Origin: Lentzea albida
Lineage (GTDB): Bacteria > Actinomycetota > Actinomycetes > Mycobacteriales > Pseudonocardiaceae
DNA length: 64,000 bases
Assembly: GCF_900111005.1 (NCBI RefSeq)
Contig: NZ_FOFV01000024.1
Span: 448 to 64,447 of the forward strand
Direction: 5' to 3'
Shown here: positions 8,961 to 18,600 of the stretch, one piece after another
Layout of the letters: the number at the start of each line of letters is the position of its first letter
Numbering within the stretch: the stretch's first letter is position 1
Notes under the pieces: generated by a model
Told to the model about the DNA's origin: nothing
The model's database searches: none
Seen by the model: only the letters and a program-made list of their open reading frames with translations
Made by a program: the position numbers and the translations under genes

Positions 8961-9884
8961 TCAGGCCGAGACGCTCACGGGCGCATCCTCGCCGGCAGCT
9001 CGCACGAGTTTCATCAGCACCGATCTGGCGCTGCACTCGAGGTAGGTGTGGTGCCCCTCCGCGCCGAGCGCCAGCAGGCTCTCCAGGAAGCCGACCGGAC
9101 GCACGAGGTGGCTCGTCAGCACTTCGCGCACGTCCTCCGGGCGCACGATCCGCCGACCCAGCACGGGGGAGTGGACCGGGATGCCCGGTGCCGCACAGGT
9201 GACCGCGTCCACCGCGGAGGAGAACCGGGCCGCCGCCTCGTCGAGGAGCGCGTTGTGGAACGGATAGGACACGTGCAGGTGCGTCGTCTCGACGCCCGCC
9301 GCGGCGGCGAGGCGCGTCAAGCGCCGCAGTGACTCCGCCGGTCCGGAGACGACGACCTGCTCGGGGCTGTTGACGACGGCGAGCGCGGCTCGTCCGTCGG
9401 CGAGCCCGGCGAGCAACTCGTCGGCGCGGTGCCTGCCGGTGCGCAGGGCGAGCATGCCGCCCGTCGGCAGACCTGCGCCGCGCAGTGCCTCGTCCCGCGC
9501 GATGATCAGCCGGACCGCGTCCTCGAGTGCGAGACATCCGGAGGCCACGAGAGCGGCGAACTCGCCGAGGCTGTGACCGACCAGTACGGCGGGCGACAGG
9601 CCGCAGCAACGGGTGTAGAAGTCGTACAGGCAGATCTCGGTCGCGAAGATCGCCAGGTGAAGGCTGCAGGGGTCGTCTTCGACCAGACTCCGGAGCGTCG
9701 GAGCCGTGCGGTCGGTGAGCAACTCGGCCACCTCGGGTCCGCCTGCGGCCGTGGACGCCGCGTTGATCCGCTCCAGTACGGCGGGGAGTCCCGCGAAGTC
9801 GTCCGCGAACTCGTGCAGGCCACCCGGAAGAAAACCGCCGTGGCCGGCGAACAGGAAAACCGGGTCGGTGCATCGCTGGTTCAC
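8961..9884 (-). CDS. Free-standing malonyl-type acyltransferase
   Basis: A 307-residue discrete acyltransferase of the FabD/PKS AT fold. It has the N-terminal FLFAGHGG motif, the nucleophile elbow GHSLGE, an Arg for the carboxylate (ARDEAL) and the substrate motif YPFH, in place of the usual HAFH (malonyl) or YASH (methylmalonyl). It would load an acyl-CoA onto a carrier protein, either in trans for the nearby PKS, which already carries two ATs, or for the stand-alone ACPs; an editing acyl hydrolase is also possible. The GTG start at 9884 has GGGAG a few bases upstream. It is divergent from the second IclR gene. Confidence 0.85.
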   Translation of the reverse strand: MNQRCTDPVFLFAGHGGFLPGGLHEFADDFAGLPAVLERINAASTAAGGPEVAELLTDRTAPTLRSLVEDDPCSLHLAIFATEICLYDFYTRCCGLSPAVLVGHSLGEFAALVASGCLALEDAVRLIIARDEALRGAGLPTGGMLALRTGRHRADELLAGLADGRAALAVVNSPEQVVVSGPAESLRRLTRLAAAAGVETTHLHVSYPFHNALLDEAAARFSSAVDAVTCAAPGIPVHSPVLGRRIVRPEDVREVLTSHLVRPVGFLESLLALGAEGHHTYLECSARSVLMKLVRAAGEDAPVSVSA

Positions 9885-9950
9885 AGAACTCCCTCGTCGG
9901 TGTGCTGTGTTCGAAATATCGTCGTGGCGCCGCTGAGGAACAAGACGCTA

Positions 9951-9965
9951 TTCCGCTACGTGGAA
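9951..9965. promoter_or_regulatory. TTCC-N7-GGAA operator
   Basis: TTCCGCTACGTGGAA, flanked by A and CG, matches the TTCCG-N5-YGGAAC pattern seen before the lyase gene. It lies 67 bases before the acyltransferase start in the divergent gap 9885-10100 shared with the second IclR gene. The gap holds nothing else I can recognise. Confidence 0.6.
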
Positions 9966-10100
9966 CGTCGTGATGGCCGTCGTGGAGATGGCTGCGGAGC
10001 CTCCTGTGGTGATTGCGGAGTTCCGCAGGTTCACCGTGACCGGTATTCCATAGCGTCGGGCATCTCTCCTCCGCAGGGTGCGTCGAGGAGGTCGTGAGGA

Positions 10101-10871
10101 GTGGTGGCGGTGTTGTCGATCAGCACGTCTCGCACAGGTGCACCGACCGGGGGCGATGCCCCGCGACCGGATGGGAACATCGCGACGGGCCGGACCTCCG
10201 CGGCGAAGGTGCTCGCCGTCCTGGAGGCCTTCAGCCTCTGCCGAGGTGAGGTCGGCGTCGCCGAGCTGGCGAGGAAGGCGGGGCTGCCGAAGTCGACGAC
10301 GCACCGGATGCTGGGCGTCCTGTGCGACGAGGGCTTCGTCAGGACGGCTGCCGGGCGTTACGAACTGACGGTCAAGGTCGCGACGTTGGCGCATTCCGAC
10401 ACCGACGTCGAACCCGGGCTCTACGACCGGGTCCTCCCGCATCTGACCGACCTCCACGAAACGGTCAAGCACCCGGTTCTGCTGGTCGTGCGCGACGGGT
10501 CCGTCGCCCGTGTCGTCAAGCGGGTGTGCGGCAGCCGCACCGCGGGGTTCGCGACCCACCTCGGCGACACGCTGCCCCTGCACTGCACGGCTGCGGGCAA
10601 GTTGCTCCTGGCGCACGTGGACGGGGGCAGGCTCCAACGGCAACCGGTGCCGGCCGGTGGTGTCGCCGTGGACGTCAACGAGTGGCGGTTCGGCGTGACG
10701 AGCTTGGCGGTCGCTCTGCGGGACTCCGCGACCGCGCCGCCGGTCGTGATCACGGTGGTCGGTCCTTCCGCCAGGGTGGATGTGCGAGCGGTGGCCCCTG
10801 CGCTGAAGCGGGTCGCGCACCACGCCGCACTGGGCGTGCGGGACTCGCAACTCCGGTCCATCGCGACGTGA
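10101..10871 (+). CDS. IclR-family transcriptional regulator (second)
   Basis: A 256-residue IclR regulator with a winged helix at about residues 35-95 (VGVAELARKAGLPKSTTHRM) and a C-terminal effector domain that includes LHCTAAGKLLLA. The C-terminal part is somewhat short. Starts at GTG 10101 or 10104 are possible; GAGGAGG at 10085-10091 serves either. It is divergent from the acyltransferase and lies directly upstream of the PKS operon. With the first IclR protein it is the best candidate reader of the TTCC-N7-GGAA sites. Confidence 0.85.
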   Translation: MVAVLSISTSRTGAPTGGDAPRPDGNIATGRTSAAKVLAVLEAFSLCRGEVGVAELARKAGLPKSTTHRMLGVLCDEGFVRTAAGRYELTVKVATLAHSDTDVEPGLYDRVLPHLTDLHETVKHPVLLVVRDGSVARVVKRVCGSRTAGFATHLGDTLPLHCTAAGKLLLAHVDGGRLQRQPVPAGGVAVDVNEWRFGVTSLAVALRDSATAPPVVITVVGPSARVDVRAVAPALKRVAHHAALGVRDSQLRSIAT

Positions 10872-10971
10872 TGCGGCAGGTGGTGGACGACCTCTCCCGC
10901 GAAAGCATTCTTGATTTCCGTCGACGCTTGTCAGGGCTGTCGGTGACGTCATTTCCGTCGAACCGTCCGCG

Positions 10972-11028
10972 TTCCGGTGATCGGGACGGCGTCTTGACCA
11001 GATCATGATCCACTTCCAAAGTGGATCA
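10972..11028. promoter_or_regulatory. PKS operon promoter region: degenerate TTCC site and long palindrome
   Basis: 10972-10986 reads TTCC-GGTGATC-GGGA, one mismatch from the shared operator. 11006-11028 is a perfect palindrome with 10-bp arms TGATCCACTT / AAGTGGATCA around CCA. It ends 46 bases before the PKS start codon, a typical operator or leader position. It is unlike the TTCC-type sites, so a second regulator, for instance a LysR or IclR protein, may bind here. Confidence 0.6.
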
Positions 11029-11074
11029 CCTGGGAAAGGCGCCTGCGACCAATCGAGAGCCGAGGAAGCAAGTG

Positions 11075-14000
11075 ATGTCGTCCGACTTGGAGTTCTCTGC
11101 CGCTGCCGTGGAAAAGTGGCTCGTGAAGCGCATTTCGGAAATCACCGGCACTCCTGCTCATTTCGTCGACGTGGACGAGCGGGTGAACAGGTACCTCCTC
11201 GAATCGGTGCGCATGGTCCGCCTGCTGGCCGACCTCGGCGCCGAGCTGGGCAGGCCGCTGCCGCCCACGATGATGTGGGAGAACCCGACCACCAGGTCAC
11301 TGGCCAGGGCGGTGTGCGCCTCCGCGCGACCCGAGGAGCCGCACCCGGCCACGGCGCCGGTCACGCGCGGTGCCCTCCCGGACGACCCCATCGCCGTGGT
11401 CGGCATGTCCTGCCGCTTCCCGGGAGCCGTCGATCCGGACGCGTACTGGTCGTTGCTGTCGAACGGCGTGGACGCCGTCGCCGGCGTGCCGTCGCGGCGC
11501 TGGGACGCCGAGCCGGCTCAGGTCGAGACCGGCGGCTGGCGCGGTGGTTTCCTCGACCAGGTCGACGGATTCGATCCGCGGTTCTTCGGCATCTCGCCAC
11601 GCGAGGCGGCCGAGATGGACCCGCAGCAGCGGCTGGCCATGGAGCTGTCGTGGGAGGCGCTCGACGACGCGGGCATAGCGCCGCACAGCCTCCGCGACAC
11701 CCGGACCGGCGTCTTCTTCGGTGCCATGTGGCACGACTACGCCCAGTTGGCCGCGGGGGACGTCGACGGGGTCACGCAGCACACCGCGACGGGTCAGGAC
11801 CTCAGCATCATCCCCGCCAGGGTCTCCTACTTCCTCGGGCTGCGCGGGCCGGCCATCACGCTGAACACCGCGTGTTCGTCCGCGCTGGTCGCCATCCACC
11901 AGGCGCGGCAGAGCCTCCTGCTCGGCGAGTCGTCCCTCGCACTGGCCGGAGGGGTCAACCTCATCCTCGCACTCGACAGCATGGTGGCGATGGACCGGTT
12001 CGGTGCGATGGCCCCGGACGGGCGGTGCAAGGCGTTCGACAGCAGGGCCAACGGGTACGTGCGGGGCGAGGGCGGCGGTGTGGTGGTGCTCAAACCGCTG
12101 TCCCGCGCGCTGGCCGACGGCAATCCCGTCCACTGCGTCATCCGGGGCAGCGCGATCAACAACGACGGCTTCAGCAACGGCATGACCGCTCCCAGCCCGG
12201 CCGCGCAGGTGGAGGTCCTGCGCGCCGCGTACGCCAACGCCGGGATCGACCCCGCGGAGGTCGACTACGTCGAGGCGCACGGCACCGGGACGATGCTCGG
12301 CGACCCGATCGAGGCGGGAGCGCTGGGCGCGGTGCTCGGAGCGGGGCGCCCTGCCGACCGTCCGCTGGTGCTCGGCTCGGCGAAGACCAACATCGGACAC
12401 CTCGAAGCGGCCGCGGGGATGGCGGGCTTCATCAAGACCGTCCTGGCGCTGGGCAACCGCTCGATCCCGGCGAGCCTGCACTTCGAGACCCCGAACCCGC
12501 ACATCGACTTCGACGGCCTGCGGTTGCGGGTCGCCGCACAGCGCACGCGGTGGCCGCGGCGTGACCGTCCCGGGCTCGCCGGGGTGAGCGCCTTCGGTTT
12601 CGGCGGAACCAACTGCCACGTGGTCCTGCAGGAGACGGACACGTCCGGGGCGTACCTGGTGCCGGTGTCGGCCCGTGACGAGGACGGCCTCCGCACCGCG
12701 GCGGCGGAGCTGCGCGAGGCGTGCGGACGCCCCGGCACGACGATGCCGGAGCTGGTGTCCGCCGTCGTGGCCGGGGGAGCCGGCCAGAGGCGGAGGCTGG
12801 CGATCACCGCGCAGGACCACGCCGACCTGGCGAGGCGGCTCACCGCGCACCTCGACGGCCATCCGCTGCCCGGCACGGTGTCCGGTGCCGCGGAAGCAGA
12901 ACGCGGGAACCCGGTGTTCCTGTTCGCCGGTCAGGGATCGCAGTGGCTCGGCATGGGCAGGGACCTGCTCCCCGAGCCCGCCTTCCTGGCCTCGGTGCGG
13001 CGCTGCGACCGCGCGATGCGCTCCTACCTCGACGTGTCCGTCGTGGACGTCCTGCTCGCCGACGACCCGGCCTGGCTGGAAGACCTGCGGCTGGTGCAAC
13101 CGGCGATCTTCGCCGTGCAGGTCGCCCTCGCCGACCTGTGGCGCTCCTGGGGAGTGCACCCCGCCGCCGTCGCGGGGCAGAGCATGGGCGAGATCGCGGC
13201 GGCCCACGTCGCGGGCTGCCTGAGCCTGGACGACGCGGTCCGGATCGTCTGCGTCCGCAGCGAGATCGTGCACGGAGCCGCCTCCGGCTCGGGCGCGATG
13301 GCCGTGGTCGAGCTGCCCGCCGAGCGGGTTCGCGGTTTGATCGCGAGCCGCGCGGACGAGATCTCCGTCGCCGTCAGCAGCGGTCCCGCCTCGACGGTGA
13401 TCTCCGGAGCGGCGGACGCCGTGCGGGACCTGTCGGCCGAACTCGCGCGGTCGGGGATCACCCTGCGGCCGATCCAGGTGGACTACGCGTCGCACTCGCC
13501 CCGGATGGACCCGCTGCTGCCCGAGCTGCGCTCGGCGCTGAGCGGCGTGCGCCCCCACCTCGGTGCGATCCCCTTCTACTCGACGGTCGTCGGCGAAGCG
13601 CTGACCGGCGACGAGCTGGACGCCGAGTACTGGTGCGACAACCTGCGCGAGCCGGTCCTCTTCGCGGAGGTCGTGCGGCTGCTCGTGGCGGAGGGGCACC
13701 GCGAGTTCATCGACGTGAACCCGCATCCGCTCCTCGTGCACAACGTGGCCCAGTGCCTGGAGGAGGCCGGGTGTGAGGGGCACGTGCTGCCGTCCGCCCG
13801 ACGCGCCGAGCCGAGCCGCCCGGTCCTGCTCGACTCCCTCGGCCGGCTCTACTGCCAGGGGCAGGACGTGAACTGGTCGCGAGTGCACGCGCGGATCGGC
13901 CGACAGCCGGGCGTGCTCCCGCAGGCACCGGACGAGCAGGAGCAGGAGCCGGTGGTCGTACCCCTGTCCGCCCACACCCCTGCCGCGCTCGCCCAGGCCG

Positions 14001-15616
14001 CCACCGAGCTCGCCGCGGTCGTGCGGACCGCCACGAACCTCGGGGACATCGGCCACACGGCCGCCCGTCGCTCTTCACACGCGCATCGACTGGCTGTTGT
14101 CGGTGCTTCGCGCGCCGAACTGGCCGACGCCCTCGAAGCAGCCGCGGAACGGCCGCCGGCACCGACCTGGAAGAAGCCGTCCGTCGTGTTCGTCTTCCCC
14201 GGACACGGTGCGGCGTGGCGGGGAATGGGCCAGGAGCTCGCCGCGACCGAGCCGGTGTTCCGGGACGCGCTCGAAGACTGCGCTGCGGCCATCCGGCGGA
14301 TCAGCGGGTTCTCCGTCCTCGAGTTCCTGCGGCGGGAGGACCGCGAGACCGACGTCCCGCTGATCGAGGAGGTGCAGCCCGCCCTGTTCGCGATGGAGGT
14401 CGCGCTGGCAGCCCTGTGGAGGTCGTGGGGAGTCGAACCGGACGCGGTCGTGGGGCAGAGCATGGGAGAGATCGCCGCTGCACACGTCGCCGGCGCGCTG
14501 TCCCTCGACGACGCCGCACTGGTGATGTGCCGCCGCAGCGAACTCCTGGCGTCGATCCGCGGGCAGGGAGCGATGGCGGTGGTCGAGCTCGGTCTCCAGG
14601 ACGCGCTGGAGCTCGTCGGCCGGTGGGACGGCCGGATCGAGATCGCGGCGAGCAACGGTCCGTCCTCGACGCTGCTGGCCGGAAGTCCCGAGGCGGTCGA
14701 AGAGGTGCTGGGCGAGCTGGAGCGCGCGAACGTGTTCGGGCGGCGCATGGTCGTCGACGTGGCCGGGCACAGCAGGCAGGTGGAGCCGCTGCTCGGCGAG
14801 CTCCGTGCTGGGCTGCGCGGAGTCTGGCCGGCCCCGACCGCGGTGCCGTTCTGCTCCAGCGTCACCGGCGCGGTGCGCGCGGGCGAGGAGCTGGGCACGT
14901 CCTACTGGCTGCGGAACCTGCGCGAACCGGTGATGCTCGGGCCGGCCGTCGCCCTGCTCGCCGAGCAGGGACACCAGGTGTTCCTGGAGATCGGCCCGCA
15001 CTCCGTCCTCGGCCCGGCGATCGACTCGACCCTGCACTCCGTCGGCGCGACGGCCACCACGATCGCCAGGGCGCACCGCAAGCGCGGCGAGCGGACGGGC
15101 CTGCTGGAGGCCGTGGCGGCGCTGTACACGGCGGGGCACGAGATCGACTGGGACCGGGTGCAGCCGGCCGGCCGCACGGTCCCGCTGCCGACCTACCCCT
15201 GGCAGCGTGAACGGCACTGGCACGACCGCGTCCCCGGCGCCCGGCGGACGACCGCGGTCGACGACGGCTCATCCGCCGATCAGGGAGAAGTCGCGGGGCA
15301 CGAGGCCGCGGGCGCCGACGACGGCGCCGACTTCGAGGAACGGCTCGCGAACCGGGTGGCCTGGGTGCTGCGCCAGCGGCAGGACGACGTCCAGCGGGAC
15401 GTCCAGCTGAGCAAGCTGGGCATGACCTCCCTGATGGCGATGGAACTGCGCAACCTGGTGCTGCGGGACCTGGCCGTGTCCCTCCCGGTCTCGCGGGTGC
15501 TGCAGGCGGACGGGATCTCCGCACTCGCGGCCGAGGCGCAGGCGCTGACGGGCACCGGCCGGACGGCGCCCGGCGCCGCGGCGGTCGTGGGATCGATGGA
15601 CCGGATGGAGCTGTGA
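11075..15616 (+). CDS. Type I PKS, one module: ACP-KS-AT-AT-ACP
   Basis: A 1513-residue polyketide synthase. An N-terminal carrier domain (residues 10-85, Ser44 in LESVRM) is followed by a ketosynthase (105-520, Cys267 in TACSSA, HGTGT, KTNIGH), then two complete acyltransferases (612-910, Ser703, YASH; 1035-1325, Ser1129, VAGH) and an ACP (1415-1490, Ser1452). There is no KR, DH or ER, so one beta-keto extension is expected. The first AT motif suggests methylmalonyl-CoA; the second is atypical. The N-terminal carrier may receive the starter acyl group. ATG 11075, preceded by GAGGAAG, is preferred over GTG 11021. The NRPS gene follows with a 4-base overlap. Confidence 0.92.
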   Translation: MSSDLEFSAAAVEKWLVKRISEITGTPAHFVDVDERVNRYLLESVRMVRLLADLGAELGRPLPPTMMWENPTTRSLARAVCASARPEEPHPATAPVTRGALPDDPIAVVGMSCRFPGAVDPDAYWSLLSNGVDAVAGVPSRRWDAEPAQVETGGWRGGFLDQVDGFDPRFFGISPREAAEMDPQQRLAMELSWEALDDAGIAPHSLRDTRTGVFFGAMWHDYAQLAAGDVDGVTQHTATGQDLSIIPARVSYFLGLRGPAITLNTACSSALVAIHQARQSLLLGESSLALAGGVNLILALDSMVAMDRFGAMAPDGRCKAFDSRANGYVRGEGGGVVVLKPLSRALADGNPVHCVIRGSAINNDGFSNGMTAPSPAAQVEVLRAAYANAGIDPAEVDYVEAHGTGTMLGDPIEAGALGAVLGAGRPADRPLVLGSAKTNIGHLEAAAGMAGFIKTVLALGNRSIPASLHFETPNPHIDFDGLRLRVAAQRTRWPRRDRPGLAGVSAFGFGGTNCHVVLQETDTSGAYLVPVSARDEDGLRTAAAELREACGRPGTTMPELVSAVVAGGAGQRRRLAITAQDHADLARRLTAHLDGHPLPGTVSGAAEAERGNPVFLFAGQGSQWLGMGRDLLPEPAFLASVRRCDRAMRSYLDVSVVDVLLADDPAWLEDLRLVQPAIFAVQVALADLWRSWGVHPAAVAGQSMGEIAAAHVAGCLSLDDAVRIVCVRSEIVHGAASGSGAMAVVELPAERVRGLIASRADEISVAVSSGPASTVISGAADAVRDLSAELARSGITLRPIQVDYASHSPRMDPLLPELRSALSGVRPHLGAIPFYSTVVGEALTGDELDAEYWCDNLREPVLFAEVVRLLVAEGHREFIDVNPHPLLVHNVAQCLEEAGCEGHVLPSARRAEPSRPVLLDSLGRLYCQGQDVNWSRVHARIGRQPGVLPQAPDEQEQEPVVVPLSAHTPAALAQAATELAAVVRTATNLGDIGHTAARRSSHAHRLAVVGASRAELADALEAAAERPPAPTWKKPSVVFVFPGHGAAWRGMGQELAATEPVFRDALEDCAAAIRRISGFSVLEFLRREDRETDVPLIEEVQPALFAMEVALAALWRSWGVEPDAVVGQSMGEIAAAHVAGALSLDDAALVMCRRSELLASIRGQGAMAVVELGLQDALELVGRWDGRIEIAASNGPSSTLLAGSPEAVEEVLGELERANVFGRRMVVDVAGHSRQVEPLLGELRAGLRGVWPAPTAVPFCSSVTGAVRAGEELGTSYWLRNLREPVMLGPAVALLAEQGHQVFLEIGPHSVLGPAIDSTLHSVGATATTIARAHRKRGERTGLLEAVAALYTAGHEIDWDRVQPAGRTVPLPTYPWQRERHWHDRVPGARRTTAVDDGSSADQGEVAGHEAAGADDGADFEERLANRVAWVLRQRQDDVQRDVQLSKLGMTSLMAMELRNLVLRDLAVSLPVSRVLQADGISALAAEAQALTGTGRTAPGAAAVVGSMDRMEL

Positions 15617-18600
15617 ACACGATGACCTCGTTGGTGGAACTCGTCGGCAGGGGCGTGCAGCTGACGCCGGCGGGCGACCGGCTGCGGCTGCGGGCGGCGC
15701 CGGGCGTCCTCGACCCCGCCGGGCAGGACGCGGTGAAGGAGCACAAGTCCGAGCTCCTGGACGCGCTCGGCGGGCGCTCCGCGTGCCGGCTGACCGGTGT
15801 GCAGGACCGCATCTGGTTCCTCACCAAGCTCGACCCGACGGGAGTGGCGTACACGTTCACCGTCACCTACCGGATCGAGGGACCGGTCGACGCGGCGGCG
15901 CTCGCCTCGGCACTGGAGACCGTCTGGCGCCGCCACCCCGGTCTGCGGGCGACCTTCGAGGAGATCGGGGGAGTGCCGGTCCAGTTCATCGAGCCGGGGT
16001 CGGCGCCGGTGCTCAGGACCGCCGACCTCCCCGGTGCCACCCGCGAGGAGGTCGACCGGGCACTGCGGGACGCCCTGATCGCGCCTTTCGACCTGTCTCG
16101 CGGCCCGTTGGCGCGTTCGATGCTCGTGCGGACCGGGGAGCGGGAGCACGTGTGGGGGCTGACCCTGCACCACCTCGTCGCCGACGGGTGGACGACCGGG
16201 CTCGTCGTGCGGGAGGTCGCCGAGATCCTCTGCGGTGAGGACGCTCCGGCCGCGGTCGTGGGCCTGGACTACACCGACTACGCCGAGTGGGAGCGCACGC
16301 ACGCCGACAGCCCTGCCGCCGCCGCGAACCTGGACCACTGGGTGGGTGCGTTGTCGGGCAGCACTCCGCTGGAACTGCCGCTGGACCACCCGCGCCCCGC
16401 CCAGCGCGGTCACGCCGGCGCGCGGGTCGACTTCGTCCTGCGGCCGGGGCTGACGGCCGGGCTGACGGAGTTCGGCCAGGAGGAGTCGGCGACGCGGTTC
16501 GCCACGCTGCTCGCCGTCCACCTGGTGCTGCTGTGGCACTACACCGAGCGCGACGACATCTCGATCGGCACGCCGTTCGCCAACAGGCTGGACCCCGCGT
16601 TCGAGCGCACCGCCGGATGCTTCGTGAGCACCCTGGTGCTGCGCGTCGGACTGTCGCCCGAGCTGAGTTTCCGCGAGTTGGTGCGCAGGACCGCCGCGGT
16701 GTGCGCGGACGCCTGGGACCACCAGAACTACTCGTACGAGAAGCTCGTGGGCGAGGTGGCGGGGAGCCGGGACCTCAGCCGCAGTCCGCTGTTCCAGGCG
16801 TTCTTCGCGTTCCAGGACGCGTTCCACCCGCTGAGGCTGCCCGGTGCCGCGGCCGAGCTGCGCCCGTTCGACACCGGCAGCGTCCAGTTCGACCTCGAAC
16901 TGCACTTCCACCCCGGCGTCGACGCACGGGGACTGCTGGGCAGCTTCTACTACGACACCGCCCTGTTCGAGCGGTCGACGGTCGAGGCCATGGCTCGCCG
17001 CTGGCAGCACCTCGCCATGTCACTGCTCGGCTCACCAGATCTCCCGATCGGCGACGTCTCCCTGATGACGGAGCTGGAGCGCCGAAACCTCCTCCGTCGC
17101 AACAACACCACGTCGGACCACGTACGGGACACGACGGTCGACCGGCTCGTGGCGCAACGGGCCGAGGCCGCCCCCGAACGCGTCGCCGTCCGCTGCGACG
17201 GCCGTGAGCTGAGCTACGCGGAGCTCGACCGCGCCGTGTCCGCGTTGGCCCGCCGGATCGATGCGGCGGGAGGCCGCGGGCGACGCGTCGGGATCTTCCT
17301 GGACCGCGGTTCCGAGATGGTGGTGGCGGTGCTGGCGGCGCTCCGCGCGGGCGCGGTCTTCGTACCGCTGGCCACCGATCTGCCCGAGGAGCGGATGGCC
17401 TGGATCGTCGAGGACACCGGCATGTCCCTGGCGATCACGTCGTCTGATGTCGCCATCCGCCTGCCGGATCAGGTGGTGCCGCTGCCGGTCGACGAGCCAC
17501 CGGGCACGACGCCCGGCGGGCCCCTGGAACCACCCGCCTCCGACAGCCCCGCCTACGTGCTGCACACGTCCGGGTCGACGGGCCGGCCCAAGGGCGTCGA
17601 GGTGAGGCACGACAACCTGCTGAACCTGCTGCACGCGATGGCGGTGAAACCGGGAATCCGGCAGGACGACGTGTTCCTCGCCGTGACCAGCCTGTCGTTC
17701 GACATCTCGCTGCTGGAGCTCCTGCTCCCGCTGGTCACCGGTGCGACGGTCGTCGTCGCCACGCTGGAGGAGGCGACGGATCCGGCTCGCCTGGCCGGCC
17801 TGCTGGACTCCAGTGGCGCCACCGTCATGCAGGCGACGCCCTCGACGTGGCGGATGCTGTTCGACTCCGGCTGGAAAGGGCTTTCCCGGCTCACGGCGCT
17901 GTGCGGCGGGGAGGCGCTGAGCCGTGACCTGGCCGACCAGCTCCTGGACGGGTGCGAGGAGGTCTGGAACCTCTACGGTCCGACCGAGACGACGATCTGG
18001 TCCGCCCGCTGGAAGGTCGACGCGACCGATCCGGTCCGCATCGGGGAACCGATCGAGAACACCCGGTTCCACGTCGTCAACGGACGCGGCCTGCTCGTAC
18101 CGCCAGGAGTGCCCGGCGAGCTGTGCATCGCGGGTGAGGGCGTCGCGAACGGTTACCTGAACCGGCCGGAGGAGACCGGGCGGCGGTTCGCCGAACTGGC
18201 GGAGGTGCCCGAGCGCGTCTACCGCACCGGCGATCTGGTCCGCGAGCTGGCGGACGGCACCCTGACCTTTCTGGGCAGGACGGACCAGCAGCTCAAGGTG
18301 CGTGGTCACCGCGTCGAGGCCGCCGAGGTCGAACACGTGCTGCGCCGGCATCCCTCGGTCGCCGACGCCGTGGTCACCCTCACGGCGGACGGTGTGCTCG
18401 TCGCCCACGTGGCCACGCACGAGGGCGGCACCACGCCCGCGGAAGAACTCCGCGACCTGCTCGGTCCCGTGCTCCCCGCCTACATGGTGCCGCAGCGCTT
18501 CGTCGTGCACACGGCATTCCCGATGACACCCAACGGCAAGGTCGACCGCAAGGCGCTCTCGTCGATCGTCCCCGAGCCGGCTCCGGCCGACACCTCGAGC

